Positions 23,960 through 31,304 of a stretch of 31,561 bases of DNA are shown here, piece by piece. Positions within the stretch are counted from its first letter, which is position 1; every line of letters starts with the position of its first letter. A program made the position numbers and the translations under genes. The notes beneath the pieces were generated by a model, which was given only the letters and a program-made list of their open reading frames with translations, was not told where the DNA came from and made no database searches. Source of the stretch: an uncultured Negativicutes bacterium (GTDB lineage: Bacteria > Bacillota > Negativicutes > Acidaminococcales > Acidaminococcaceae); NCBI GenBank assembly GCA_937926555.1, contig CALAZX010000098.1, forward strand, positions 1-31,561, read 5' to 3'.

Positions 23960-24417
23960 GATTCGAACGGTTCCAATTGTTGAAAAAACAGGCGCTGGCA
24001 GCCTGCCTCCAGGAGGGGCAGGAACTGCCGGACCCCCAGCGGATGAATCCCATCGTGCTGGCTCTGATCGGTGACAGCGTGTTCACGTTCTACGTGCGCC
24101 TGCGTCTGCTGGGCGTATCCTCCCACGTCCAGGTGATCCACACCATCGCCGCCAAGATGGTCTCCGCCGTGATGCAGGCGAAAGCCATGCAGGCACTGGA
24201 GGAGGGGCTCTCCGAGGAGGAGGCCGGCGTGGCCCGAAGAGGCCGCAACGCCAAATCCACGGTGCCCAAGAGCGCCAGCGTGGCGGAGTACCGTTCCGCT
24301 ACGGCTTTCGAGGCTGTCTGCGGCTGGCTGCTGCTGACGGACCGGGATGAGCGGCTGGAGGAGGTCATGGAGACTTCCTTCCAGGTGATCAGCAAAGCCA
24401 TGGGCCGGGACGCCTGA
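23944..24417 (+). CDS. mrnC: Mini-ribonuclease III
   Basis: RNase III-like catalytic domain without the double-strand RNA binding domain; in Bacillus it matures 23S rRNA ends. The product has 157 residues. The signature VLALIGDSVFTFYVRLRLL carries the conserved Asp, and GRNAKST plus RSATAFEAVCGWLLL are typical, the last holding a metal-binding Glu. GTG 23944 has AGGGAG 4 bases upstream and overlaps the cysS 3' end by 16 bases; GTG 23956, overlapping the cysS stop, is an alternative. Followed by a 153-base gap with a hairpin. Confidence 0.92.
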   Translation: MEKTVRFERFQLLKKQALAACLQEGQELPDPQRMNPIVLALIGDSVFTFYVRLRLLGVSSHVQVIHTIAAKMVSAVMQAKAMQALEEGLSEEEAGVARRGRNAKSTVPKSASVAEYRSATAFEAVCGWLLLTDRDERLEEVMETSFQVISKAMGRDA

Positions 24418-24440
24418 CGTGAGAAAGACCGGACGGCGCG

Positions 24441-24463
24441 GCCGCATCCCATATGGGTGCGGC
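24441..24463 (+). other. GC-rich hairpin between mrnC and thyX
   Basis: GCCGCATCC (24441-24449) pairs with GGGTGCGGC (24455-24463), one G-U pair. No T tract follows. It may be an RNA processing or stability element; function not shown. Confidence 0.45.
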
Positions 24464-24570
24464 GGCGTGGCGCCGGCGGAAAATAGAAAGAAGGCCGGGA
24501 CCGGAGCGGAAAGCGCCGGAAGAGGCCGGAACGATTGACAGGAAAAGAGCAAAAGGGAGTGGAGAAGGAC

Positions 24571-25296
24571 ATGAAGGTTGAGTTATTGCGTCATACGCCG
24601 GACCCGGAGAAGACCGTGGCCATGAGCGCCCGGCTCTGCTACTCTCCGGTAGGGGCGTCTGAACTGCAGGAAAGCATGACCGACGAGGAAGCGGCACGCC
24701 TGGTGCGGATGCTGGTCCGGATGGGCCATCTCTCCACCGTGGAGCACGTGACATTCACCTTCGCCATCGAAGGGGTGTCCCGGGTGCTGACCCACCAGCT
24801 GGTGCGTCACCGCATCGCCTCTTATTCGCAGCAGTCCCAGCGGTACGTGAAGGCACATGATTTCGACAGGATCATGCCGCCCACCATCGCGGCGGACGAA
24901 GCTGCCAGAAAGAAATTCGACGACTGCATGGAGCAGCTGCAGCGTCTCTATGACGAGCTGACGGAGGAGCACGGGATTCCCGCCGAGGACGCCCGCTATG
25001 TGCTGCCCAACGCCACGGAGACCAAGATCATCTGCACCTTCAATGTGCGGTCCCTCTACAATTTCTTCAGCCTCCGCTGCTGCAACCGGGCTCAGTGGGA
25101 GATCCGGGAGATGGCCTGGCGGATGCTGCAGGAATGCCGCAAAGTGGCGCCGGTGCTGTTCGAGAAGGCCGGCCCGGACTGTGTGGCCAGAGGCGTCTGC
25201 AACGAGGGCAAGATGAGCTGCGGCATCATCGGCAAGGTGAAAGAGTACCAGGCTGAGAAGAAGGATATCGTGCCGCTGTTCCTGAAAGAGAGATGA
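24571..25296 (+). CDS. thyX: flavin-dependent thymidylate synthase
   Basis: Makes dTMP from dUMP with methylene-tetrahydrofolate, FAD and NADPH. The 241-residue product carries the ThyX motif RHRIASYSQQSQRY (RHRxxSxxxxSxR), which binds FAD and dUMP. A conserved LPNATETKIICTFN segment and a NVRSLYNFFSLR stretch lie nearby. ATG 24571 has GGAGAAGG just upstream; an in-frame upstream start at 24535 is unsupported. ThyX sits between mrnC and rlmB, as in several Clostridia but not in Bacillus, which uses ThyA-type enzymes. Confidence 0.96.
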   Translation: MKVELLRHTPDPEKTVAMSARLCYSPVGASELQESMTDEEAARLVRMLVRMGHLSTVEHVTFTFAIEGVSRVLTHQLVRHRIASYSQQSQRYVKAHDFDRIMPPTIAADEAARKKFDDCMEQLQRLYDELTEEHGIPAEDARYVLPNATETKIICTFNVRSLYNFFSLRCCNRAQWEIREMAWRMLQECRKVAPVLFEKAGPDCVARGVCNEGKMSCGIIGKVKEYQAEKKDIVPLFLKER

Positions 25297-25327
25297 ATGC
25301 CGGAGCCGTATATGCACAGGCGTGACT

Positions 25328-25403
25328 GTCATGGCGCAAGCCGTGATGACGATGCCGGTACAGCGGTGATGGCGCCGGCTGCGGGACCGGGTCCCGGGGC
25401 CGG
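25328..25403 (+). other. two hairpins in the thyX-rlmB gap
   Basis: The first hairpin (25328-25347) has an 8-pair stem with a GCAA tetraloop. The second (25375-25403) nests GGGAC/GTCCC inside CCGGC/GCCGG. Neither has a T tract. They are likely local folds of the polycistronic message. Confidence 0.4.
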
Positions 25404-25438
25404 ACAGGAAAGACACGGATAAAGAAAAGGAAAGAAGT

Positions 25439-26191
25439 ATGGCTGACGAGTTGATTGCAGGCCGTAACGCGGTGATGGAAGCGCTGCGCAGCGGCCGCTC
25501 ACTGAACAAGATATACTGCCAGTCCGGCGCCGCCGGCGGCAGCCTGGGAAGCATCCTGGCCCTGGCCAGGGAACTGGGTGTGCCGGTGGAGACTGTACGG
25601 CAGGAGAAGCTGAACCAGATGCTGCCGGATTTCCGGCACCAGGGGATCGCCGCGCTGGCGGCACCCATCCCCTTCAGCACGGTGGAGGAGATGCTGGCAC
25701 GGGCGGCGGAGCGGAACGAGGTTCCCTTCCTGCTGCTGCTGGATGAGCTCCAGGACCCCCAGAACGTGGGAGCGCTGATCCGCAGCGCCGACGCCGCGGG
25801 AGTCCACGGTGTGCTGCTGCCGAAACGGAGAAGCTGCCCCCTGAACGCGGCGGTGGCCAAGATCTCCGCCGGGGCTGTGAACTACATGCCCGTGGCACAG
25901 ATCGGCAATATCGCCCAGACCATCCGCAAGCTGAAAGAGCAGGGCTTCTGGGTAGCCGGCGCCGACATGGACGGGGAATCCCTCTATTTCGACGCGCCGC
26001 TGACGGGACCGCTGGTCCTGGTGGTGGGCGCCGAGGGCAAAGGCCTGGGGCAGCTGGTGAAGAAGAACTGCGACATCCTGGTGCGCATGCCCATGCTGGG
26101 CGGCGTGAACTCGCTGAACGCATCGGTGGCCGGGGGCATCCTCATGTACGAGATCGTGCGCCAGCGGCTGCTGAAGGCCCGTGAGAAGTAA
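25439..26191 (+). CDS. rlmB: RlmB/TrmH-type 2'-O-ribose methyltransferase
   Basis: SPOUT-class methyltransferase of the TrmH family, predicted to methylate a 23S rRNA guanosine. The 250-residue product has an N-terminal RNA substrate-binding domain (AGRNAVMEALRSG) and the trefoil-knot catalytic part. The knot shows motif 1 DPQNVGALIRSADAAGV, motif 2 VLVVGAEGKGL and motif 3 NSLNASVAGGILMYE. It matches B. subtilis YacO in order and length. The start ATG 25439 has a purine-rich site (AAAGGAAAGAAGT). The precise target is assigned by family, not shown here. Confidence 0.93.
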   Translation: MADELIAGRNAVMEALRSGRSLNKIYCQSGAAGGSLGSILALARELGVPVETVRQEKLNQMLPDFRHQGIAALAAPIPFSTVEEMLARAAERNEVPFLLLLDELQDPQNVGALIRSADAAGVHGVLLPKRRSCPLNAAVAKISAGAVNYMPVAQIGNIAQTIRKLKEQGFWVAGADMDGESLYFDAPLTGPLVLVVGAEGKGLGQLVKKNCDILVRMPMLGGVNSLNASVAGGILMYEIVRQRLLKAREK

Positions 26192-26205
26192 GCGGGGCGG
26201 CAGCG

Positions 26206-26730
26206 ATGAGCAGGGAGTATTATCTGATAGACGGGTATAACGTGATCAACTGCTGGGACGAGTTCGCGGAACTGCGGGAACAGCAGCTGGAACATGCCCG
26301 GGAGGTCCTGATCCACAGGATGTCCGAATTCATGGCCTTCCATGGCTACCGGTGCACCATCGTTTTTGACGCCATGGATGTGAAGGGGCCCGGCTCCGTC
26401 GAGGAGATCGGCGGCCTCCAGGTGGTGTACACAGCGGAGAAAGAGACCGCGGACAGCTGGATTGAACGGGAAGCCTACCAGTCGGTCCGCGCAGGCTTCA
26501 AGGTGTTCGTTGTCACCAGCGACCGGGCCGAGCAGGACAGCATCCTGGGGTCCGGCGGCTACCGGATCTCCGCCCGGGAGTTCAACGAGGATTACAGGGA
26601 GACGAAAAAGGCCATCGCCGTCCGCACGGAGACACTTCCGGGGCGGATCGGGAGACGGGAGCTGGGAGGCCGTATCGACGAGAACACGGCGATCCTGCTG
26701 GAGCAGATCCGGCGGAACCGGCATCACTGA
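26206..26730 (+). CDS. YacP/Rae1 NYN-domain ribosome-associated endoribonuclease
   Basis: PIN-like NYN fold. In Bacillus, Rae1 (YacP) cuts mRNA in the ribosome A site. The 174-residue product begins with the NYN signature YYLIDGYNVIN. It also has IVFDAMD, TADSWIERE and VVTSDRAEQ, bearing the acidic residues expected in the active site. The start is 14 bases after the rlmB stop. Order rlmB-yacP-sigH is as in Bacillus. Confidence 0.92.
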   Translation: MSREYYLIDGYNVINCWDEFAELREQQLEHAREVLIHRMSEFMAFHGYRCTIVFDAMDVKGPGSVEEIGGLQVVYTAEKETADSWIEREAYQSVRAGFKVFVVTSDRAEQDSILGSGGYRISAREFNEDYRETKKAIAVRTETLPGRIGRRELGGRIDENTAILLEQIRRNRHH

Positions 26731-26827
26731 CTTTCCGTCATTCCGGCAGCATTCCGGCGAAACCCGGGCGCGGCTGTCGATGGCTCCGGCAGAGGAACTG
26801 CGGGTCCATGGGGCCCGGGCGCCTTTG

Positions 26828-26857
26828 TTGACGGATATCCTTGTATTCATGTATAAT
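26828..26857 (+). promoter_or_regulatory. sigma-A promoter of sigH
   Basis: TTGACG (26828-26833), an 18-base spacer and perfect TATAAT (26852-26857). The leader is about 35 bases. Confidence 0.75.
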
Positions 26858-26899
26858 TAAGGCAACCCCTGTTTTTGAGCATAGAAAGGTGGAAACCGG

Positions 26900-27634
26900 A
26901 TGGAAAAAGTGGTGAACGATCCCTATGCCAGATTCGCTGATCTGGCTGACGAGGAGATCGTCAAACTGGCTAATGCCGACGGCGACGTCATAGCTCAAGA
27001 GTATCTGTTGCACAAATACAGGAATTTCGTAAGGGGCAAGGCCCGCAGCTATTTTCTCATAGGTGCGGAACGGGAGGACATCGTCCAGGAAGGGATGATC
27101 GGCCTGTACAAGGCCATCCGCGACTACCGGGACGACAAGCAGGCCTCATTCAGGGCTTTTGCCGAGCTCTGCGTGACGCGTCAGATCATCACGGCCATCA
27201 AGACCGCCACCCGTCAGAAACACATTCCCCTGAATTCCTATGTCTCACTGAATAAACCGATTTATGAGAGCGATTCGGACCGGACGCTGATGGACATCAT
27301 CGCCAGCAACGCCAAGTCCGTGGACCCGGAGGAGATGATCATCCGGCGGGAGGAGTTCGCCGATATCGAGGAGAAGATGAACAGCATTCTCAGCGACCTT
27401 GAATGGGAAGTGTTCATGAGCTACCTGGACGGCAAATCCTACCAGGAGACGGCGGAGGAACTGAACCGCCACATCAAATCCATCGACAACGCCCTCCAGC
27501 GGGTGAAACGCAAGGTGGAGAAATACAAGGAAGCCTATGCGGACCGCCAGGAGCTGGAAGCGTTCTACAACGGGGTGGTGTCCTGCCGCAACGGCGGCAA
27601 GATGAAGCACTCCTGCCATAAAGACGGAAAATGA
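26900..27634 (+). CDS. sigH: SigH-family RNA polymerase sigma factor
   Basis: Sigma-70-family factor of the SigH (Spo0H) group, controlling stationary-phase, competence or early sporulation genes in relatives. Region 2 is seen in LHKYRNFVRGKARSYFLIGAE, EDIVQEGMIGLYKAIRDY and ASFRAFAELCVTRQI. Region 4 lies in LSDLEWEVFMSYLDGKSYQETAEELN, with the helix-turn-helix after it. Product length is 244 residues against about 218 in Bacillus. The extra C-terminal part ends in a Cys/His-containing tail (SCRNGGKMKHSCHK). It has its own promoter, and the AGGTGG site at about 26887 fits ATG 26900. Many Negativicutes keep sigH even when they do not form spores. Confidence 0.92.
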   Translation: MEKVVNDPYARFADLADEEIVKLANADGDVIAQEYLLHKYRNFVRGKARSYFLIGAEREDIVQEGMIGLYKAIRDYRDDKQASFRAFAELCVTRQIITAIKTATRQKHIPLNSYVSLNKPIYESDSDRTLMDIIASNAKSVDPEEMIIRREEFADIEEKMNSILSDLEWEVFMSYLDGKSYQETAEELNRHIKSIDNALQRVKRKVEKYKEAYADRQELEAFYNGVVSCRNGGKMKHSCHKDGK

Positions 27635-27696
27635 CCGCCTTCACCCAACGGGGCGGAAACTGATACATGTGAAACAGAAAGCCGCGCTTTTCCCGG

Positions 27697-27721
27697 AAAA
27701 TTCTTTTCAGGAGAATTTTTT
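27697..27721 (+). terminator. putative terminator after sigH
   Basis: AAAATTCT (27697-27704) pairs with AGAATTTT (27712-27719), followed by more T. The stem is AT-rich, so the terminator is of moderate strength. Confidence 0.55.
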
Positions 27722-27739
27722 AGAGGAATTCCGGCGGCA

Positions 27740-27768
27740 TTGAAGAAAGGTAGTAATTACAATATAAT
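27740..27768 (+). promoter_or_regulatory. promoter of the BrxF-like gene and pfkA
   Basis: TTGAAG (27740-27745), a 17-base spacer and perfect TATAAT (27763-27768). The leader to ATG 27829 is about 55 bases and ends in GGGGAGG. Confidence 0.7.
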
Positions 27769-27828
27769 ATAAAAGCAGGTTCGGTCAGAAAATTTGCGGT
27801 CTCTATTAAGACTGGGGAGGTAATTATC

Positions 27829-28290
27829 ATGAACCAAACTGAAGATTTCAAGAAACTCGTGGAAGCGGCAAAAGAGAACAAAGGCGGCGTGATCTTCGTC
27901 ACCGGCAAACCGGGCAGCGGCAAGAGCAAAGTGCTCCGGGAAGCTGCCGAGGACAGAAAATGGGATTATGTGGACTGCCGTATGCTGATCAGCGAGGAGT
28001 TCCTGGCCATTCCCAAAGAGGAGCGGATGGAAAGAGCCCCCGAGATGATGGAAGAAGCCCTGGCAAGCTACAATTCCGATGTCATCCTGCTGGACCGTCT
28101 CCAGACATTGTTTGTTCCTGTGTTCAACCTGGATCCGGCCGCACTGCTGAAGAAAATGGGCGAGAAGTTCGTCCTGGTGGCTGCATGGCCCGGTTATGTG
28201 AAGGATGGCCAGCTGTGCTACGATAAATTTGACGGAAGCGAATCCATCCGTATCCCGGTGGAAGGCTTCACAATCTGGAACGTGGAATAA
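27829..28290 (+). CDS. BrxF-like P-loop NTPase, not in a BREX locus
   Basis: The 153-residue protein has Walker A GKPGSGKS at 26-33 and Walker B VILLD at 85-89. After it come LQTLFVPVFNLDPAALLKKM and a conserved VAAWPG at 117-122, then a C-terminal beta-rich part. From memory, this LLD...LF...DP..LL...VAAWPG pattern is the hallmark of BrxF, the small P-loop protein of type 3 BREX phage defence. No other BREX gene (pglZ, brxL, brxC, methylase) is near. The gene lies between sigH and pfkA, 27 bases before pfkA, with its own promoter, so it may be co-transcribed with pfkA. Function is unknown; the family assignment rests on motif recall and needs a profile search. Confidence 0.75.
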   Translation: MNQTEDFKKLVEAAKENKGGVIFVTGKPGSGKSKVLREAAEDRKWDYVDCRMLISEEFLAIPKEERMERAPEMMEEALASYNSDVILLDRLQTLFVPVFNLDPAALLKKMGEKFVLVAAWPGYVKDGQLCYDKFDGSESIRIPVEGFTIWNVE

Positions 28291-28317
28291 GAGTAGATAC
28301 TGCGAGTGATATAAACA

Positions 28318-29421
28318 ATGATAAATGTCAAAGGAACGTTGGCTGTACTGACCGGTGGCGGCGACTGCCCCGGTCTGAACGCCGTGATCAACGCGGTGGT
28401 GAAATCCGCGCTGGGCTACGGCTATCAGATTTATGGTGTGATCAACGGATTCAACGGACTTGTCTGTGACAACATGAAGCTGCTGACCTACGAGGACGTG
28501 TCGGGGATTCTGCCCCGGGGCGGCACTGTGCTGGGGACCACCAACCGTGACAACCCCTTCCAGTTCGCCCATGTCCAGCCGGACGGCAGCATCACCTACA
28601 CCGACGAGCGGGAAGCGGTGATGAAGCACCTGCGGGACAGAGGCATCGAGGCACTCATCGTCATCGGCGGTGACGGGAGCCTGGCTATCGGCGCGAAACT
28701 GGCCGAGGAATGCGGTGTGAAAGTGGTGGGCGTGCCCAAGACCATCGACAACGACCTGCCCTGCACCGAGCGGACTTTCGGTTTCGACACGGCCATGGCC
28801 ATGGCCACCAGCGCATTGGACCGTCTCCATACCACGGCGGAATCCCATCACCGTGTGATGGCCCTGGAGGTAATGGGGCGCTATGCGGGCTGGATCGCGC
28901 TGCACTCCGGCGTGGCCGGCGGCGCGGACGTGATTTTGCTCCCCGAGATCCCTTATGATATCGATGCGGTGATCCGCAAGATCCATCAGCGGCAGGCCCA
29001 GGGCAAGATGTTCAGCATCATCGTGGTGGCCGAGGGAGCCAAACCCATCGGCGGCGAGCTGACCGTGGCCCGTGTGGTGAAAGACAGTTTCGAGCAGATC
29101 CGCCTGGGCGGCGTAGGCGAGAAGCTGGTCCGCGAGATCGAGGCGAAGACGGGCATCGAGTCCCGCTGCACCGTGCTGGGCTATCTCCAGCGCGGCGGTT
29201 CCCCTACAGCCTTCGACCGGGTTCTGTGCACCCGCTACGGCGTGGCTGCGGTGGAAGCCTGCATCAAGCGGCACTTCAACGTGATGGTGGCGCTCAGGAA
29301 CGACTCCATCATCGAGGTTCCTCTGGCGGAAGCCGGTTCGGGAGAACGGTTCGTTCCCCTGGACAGCGAGATTATCAAAGCGGCCCGGTATATCGGCATC
29401 AGCTTTGGCGACGAGAAATGA
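28318..29421 (+). CDS. pfkA: 6-phosphofructokinase, ATP-type active site with group III features
   Basis: Phosphorylates fructose 6-phosphate at C1, a committed glycolytic step. The 367-residue product has GGGDCPGLN at the N terminus, GGDGS at 117-121 and PKTIDNDL around 140-147 with catalytic Asp144. GRYAGWIAL and YLQRGGSPTAFDR are family blocks. Gly120 (Gly104 in E. coli PfkA) predicts ATP rather than pyrophosphate use. Lys141 (Gly124 in E. coli) is a residue seen in PPi enzymes and in the mixed-substrate group III. The combination points to an ATP-using group III enzyme; this is inference. The ribosome site is weak (GAGTGAT), suggesting coupling to the gene before it. Confidence 0.93.
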   Translation: MINVKGTLAVLTGGGDCPGLNAVINAVVKSALGYGYQIYGVINGFNGLVCDNMKLLTYEDVSGILPRGGTVLGTTNRDNPFQFAHVQPDGSITYTDEREAVMKHLRDRGIEALIVIGGDGSLAIGAKLAEECGVKVVGVPKTIDNDLPCTERTFGFDTAMAMATSALDRLHTTAESHHRVMALEVMGRYAGWIALHSGVAGGADVILLPEIPYDIDAVIRKIHQRQAQGKMFSIIVVAEGAKPIGGELTVARVVKDSFEQIRLGGVGEKLVREIEAKTGIESRCTVLGYLQRGGSPTAFDRVLCTRYGVAAVEACIKRHFNVMVALRNDSIIEVPLAEAGSGERFVPLDSEIIKAARYIGISFGDEK

Positions 29422-29596
29422 CCCTGCGGCGGACTGCCGCGGGTGAGACAGTACAGGCGCGTAAGCGCTCACAGACGGCCGCAGATCCTGCGGGCACGGG
29501 AAGGGGTGGAAGCCCCCTGCCGGAGGCGCAGACGGAATCCTATGCCCTTACAGCATGGTGAACCGGGCGTCGCGGCGTATCAATTTTATAAATGAT

Positions 29597-29630
29597 AAAG
29601 ACCGTCTACATTCTGTAGCCGGTCTTTTTT
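29597..29630 (+). terminator. strong hairpin terminator between pfkA and uppP
   Basis: AAAGACCG (29597-29604) pairs with CGGTCTTT (29620-29627), and CTACA with TGTAG inside, 3-base loop, with a six-T run. It ends 20 bases before the uppP start, and no promoter is visible between them, so it may also act as an attenuator for uppP. The rest of 29422-29596 holds small GC hairpins only. Confidence 0.85.
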
Positions 29631-29649
29631 AAGAAAAGGCGGTAGCATT

Positions 29650-30453
29650 TTGGAATTATATCTGATTGCGGTTGTAGTGGGCATCGTGGAAGGCGTGACG
29701 GAGTTCCTGCCGGTATCCTCCACGGGCCATATGATCATTGTGGGGCATATGCTGGGCTTTGACGGCCCTCTTGCCAGTGTGTTCGAGGTTTTCATCCAGC
29801 TGGGAGCGATCCTCTCGGTGATTTTCATCTATAAAGAGCGGTTCGCCCGTTTCTTCACCCGGGACGGGTGGGACGCCAAGAAAGGCCTCAGCGCCTGGCA
29901 TGTGCTGGCGGGGATTCTGCCGGTGATGGCGGTGGGGTATCTGGCCCACCATTACATCAAGACCTATCTCTTCTCGCCCTATACGGTGGTTGTGGGGCTT
30001 GTACTGGGCGGCCTGCTGATGATCTATGCGGAGAAGCGGATGGGAAGCCGCAACAAAGAGCTGCTCCAGGACGTGGACAAGCTGACCCTGAACCAGGCCT
30101 GGAAAATCGGCCTGTACCAGCTGCTGGCCCTGTGGCCGGGATTCTCCCGCAGCGGCAGCACTATGGCCGGCGCCATGCTGGTGGGAGTGAGCCGCACCGT
30201 GGCGGCCCAGTACACCTTCCTCATCGCCGTGCCGCTGATGTTCGTGGCCTGCATCTACGACCTGCTGAAGAACATCCATAATCTGGGTACCGGCGGGATG
30301 GAGATCCTGGCTATCGGTTTCGTGGTGGCGTTCATCACTGCGTATTTCTCCGTACTCTGGTTCCTGAAGTTTTTGAATAAATACTCCCTGACGGCTTTCG
30401 CCTATTACCGCATTGTGCTGGCGGCTGCGGCACTGATCTATTTCGGCCTGTGA
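29650..30453 (+). CDS. uppP: undecaprenyl-diphosphate phosphatase
   Basis: Recycles undecaprenyl diphosphate to the monophosphate carrier lipid for peptidoglycan and other envelope polymers; gives bacitracin tolerance (BacA). The 267-residue membrane protein has about eight hydrophobic segments. Signatures are GIVEGVTEFLPVSSTGHM, with the two conserved Glu and a Ser, and WPGFSRSGSTMAGAM, with the catalytic Arg and Ser. The start is TTG 29650: no ATG is in frame, AAGGCGGT lies upstream, and the encoded MELYLIAVVVGIVEG matches family N termini. A terminator hairpin stands 20 bases upstream. Confidence 0.95.
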   Translation: MELYLIAVVVGIVEGVTEFLPVSSTGHMIIVGHMLGFDGPLASVFEVFIQLGAILSVIFIYKERFARFFTRDGWDAKKGLSAWHVLAGILPVMAVGYLAHHYIKTYLFSPYTVVVGLVLGGLLMIYAEKRMGSRNKELLQDVDKLTLNQAWKIGLYQLLALWPGFSRSGSTMAGAMLVGVSRTVAAQYTFLIAVPLMFVACIYDLLKNIHNLGTGGMEILAIGFVVAFITAYFSVLWFLKFLNKYSLTAFAYYRIVLAAAALIYFGL

Positions 30454-30508
30454 TTTTCCGGATTCCGGTTGGCGCCTCACACTGACCGGCATTTTCCGGA
30501 ATTCACTG

Positions 30509-30551
30509 TTTTTCATGTTTTTTCAGGAAAAAGCGGAAAAAACATGAAAAA
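30509..30551. repeat. perfect 16-base AT-rich inverted repeat
   Basis: Arms at 30509-30524 and 30536-30551 are perfectly complementary, separated by 11 bases. It lies 56 bases after uppP and 25 bases before the -35 element of the tRNA promoter. It could be a terminator for uppP, since the arms contain long T and A runs, or a protein-binding palindrome. Confidence 0.85.
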
Positions 30552-30575
30552 AGGCGAAAAAAGTGAAAAAGGGTG

Positions 30576-30604
30576 TTGACAAAGGGTTATATATCATGTA
30601 ATAT
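30576..30604 (+). promoter_or_regulatory. promoter of the tRNA cluster
   Basis: Perfect TTGACA (30576-30581), 17-base spacer, TAATAT (30599-30604). Transcription would start near 30611, about 41 bases before the first tRNA. Confidence 0.75.
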
Positions 30605-30627
30605 ACTTATTGTCACTGAACGACGGA

Positions 30628-30648
30628 AAACGTTGAAAAACAACGTTT
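30628..30648 (+). other. hairpin in the tRNA precursor leader
   Basis: AAACGTTG (30628-30635) pairs perfectly with CAACGTTT (30641-30648) around AAAAA. It ends 3 bases before tRNA-Thr(TGT), so it may influence RNase P processing. Confidence 0.6.
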
Positions 30649-30651
30649 CTT

Positions 30652-30727
30652 GCTGGCATAGCTCAACAGGTAGAGCAGCTGACTTGTAATCAGCAGGTTG
30701 TGGGTTCAAGTCCTATTGCCAGCTCCA
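30652..30727 (+). tRNA. tRNA-Thr (anticodon TGT)
   Basis: 76 bases including encoded CCA. The acceptor arms GCTGGCA and TGCCAGC pair; the anticodon loop CTTGTAA reads TGT (ACA codons); TTCAAGT is the T loop. First gene of the cluster. Confidence 0.95.
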
Positions 30728-30739
30728 GCAAAATCTCAT

Positions 30740-30824
30740 GGAGAGGTTCCCGAGTGGCTAAAGGGAGCAGACTGTAAATCTGCCGCGTTTCGCTTCGCTG
30801 GTTCGAATCCAGCCCTCTCCACCA
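30740..30824 (+). tRNA. tRNA-Tyr (anticodon GTA)
   Basis: 85 bases including encoded CCA, with the long variable arm of a class II tRNA. The anticodon loop CTGTAAA gives GTA; the acceptor arms GGAGAGG and CCTCTCC pair. Confidence 0.95.
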
Positions 30825-30833
30825 TTTTCATAT

Positions 30834-30909
<76 letters not shown>

Positions 30910-30918
30910 TGTTAATTC

Positions 30919-30994
30919 GCTGATGTAGCTCAGTCGGTAGAGCGTATCCTTGGTAAGGATAAGGTCACCAGTTCAATCCTGGTCATCAGCTCCA
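30919..30994 (+). tRNA. tRNA-Thr (anticodon GGT), copy 1
   Basis: 76 bases including CCA. The acceptor arms GCTGATG and CATCAGC pair; the anticodon loop TTGGTAA gives GGT (ACC/ACU codons). Confidence 0.95.
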
Positions 30995-31002
30995 TTTTTT
31001 AT

Positions 31003-31079
31003 GGCGGCATAGCTCAGTTGGCTAGAGCAAACGGTTCATACCCGTTGTGTCCGGGGTTCAAATCCCTGTGCCGCCACCA
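31003..31079 (+). tRNA. elongator tRNA-Met (anticodon CAT), copy 1
   Basis: 77 bases including CCA; arms GGCGGCA and TGCCGCC; loop TTCATAC. It has a paired first base, unlike the initiator, and resembles the Bacillus elongator tRNA-Met. A tRNA-Ile2 with lysidine is less likely. Confidence 0.92.
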
Positions 31080-31090
31080 ATATAGTATCA

Positions 31091-31116
31091 AACCTCATTC
31101 AATGAGGTTTTTTTTA
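31091..31116 (+). terminator. terminator 1 in the tRNA cluster
   Basis: AACCTCA (31091-31097) pairs with TGAGGTT (31103-31109), with a run of eight T from 31108. It stands between the two tRNA repeat copies. Confidence 0.82.
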
Positions 31117-31143
31117 TGCAGACAACCGCAGACAGATCAATTC

Positions 31144-31219
31144 GCTGATGTAGCTCAGTCGGTAGAGCGTATCCTTGGTAAGGATAAGGTCACCAGTTCA
31201 ATCCTGGTCATCAGCTCCA
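31144..31219 (+). tRNA. tRNA-Thr (anticodon GGT), copy 2
   Basis: Base-for-base identical to the copy at 30919-30994. Confidence 0.95.
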
Positions 31220-31227
31220 TTTTTTAT

Positions 31228-31304
31228 GGCGGCATAGCTCAGTTGGCTAGAGCAAACGGTTCATACCCGTTGTGTCCGGGGTTCAAATCCCTGTGCCGCC
31301 ACCA
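31228..31304 (+). tRNA. elongator tRNA-Met (anticodon CAT), copy 2
   Basis: Base-for-base identical to the copy at 31003-31079. Confidence 0.92.

Larger units (their letters stand above)
30914..31083 (+). repeat. 170-bp direct repeat, copy 1 (tRNA-Thr-GGT plus tRNA-Met)
   Basis: Identical at every base to 31139-31308 (offset 225), including the 8-base spacer between the two tRNAs. Each copy is followed by a related terminator. Confidence 0.95.

Noticed and set aside
24535..24563. TTGACA before thyX as a promoter
   Set aside because: The -35 is perfect, but the sequence 16-18 bases downstream is GC-rich and has no -10; it overlaps the ribosome site region.
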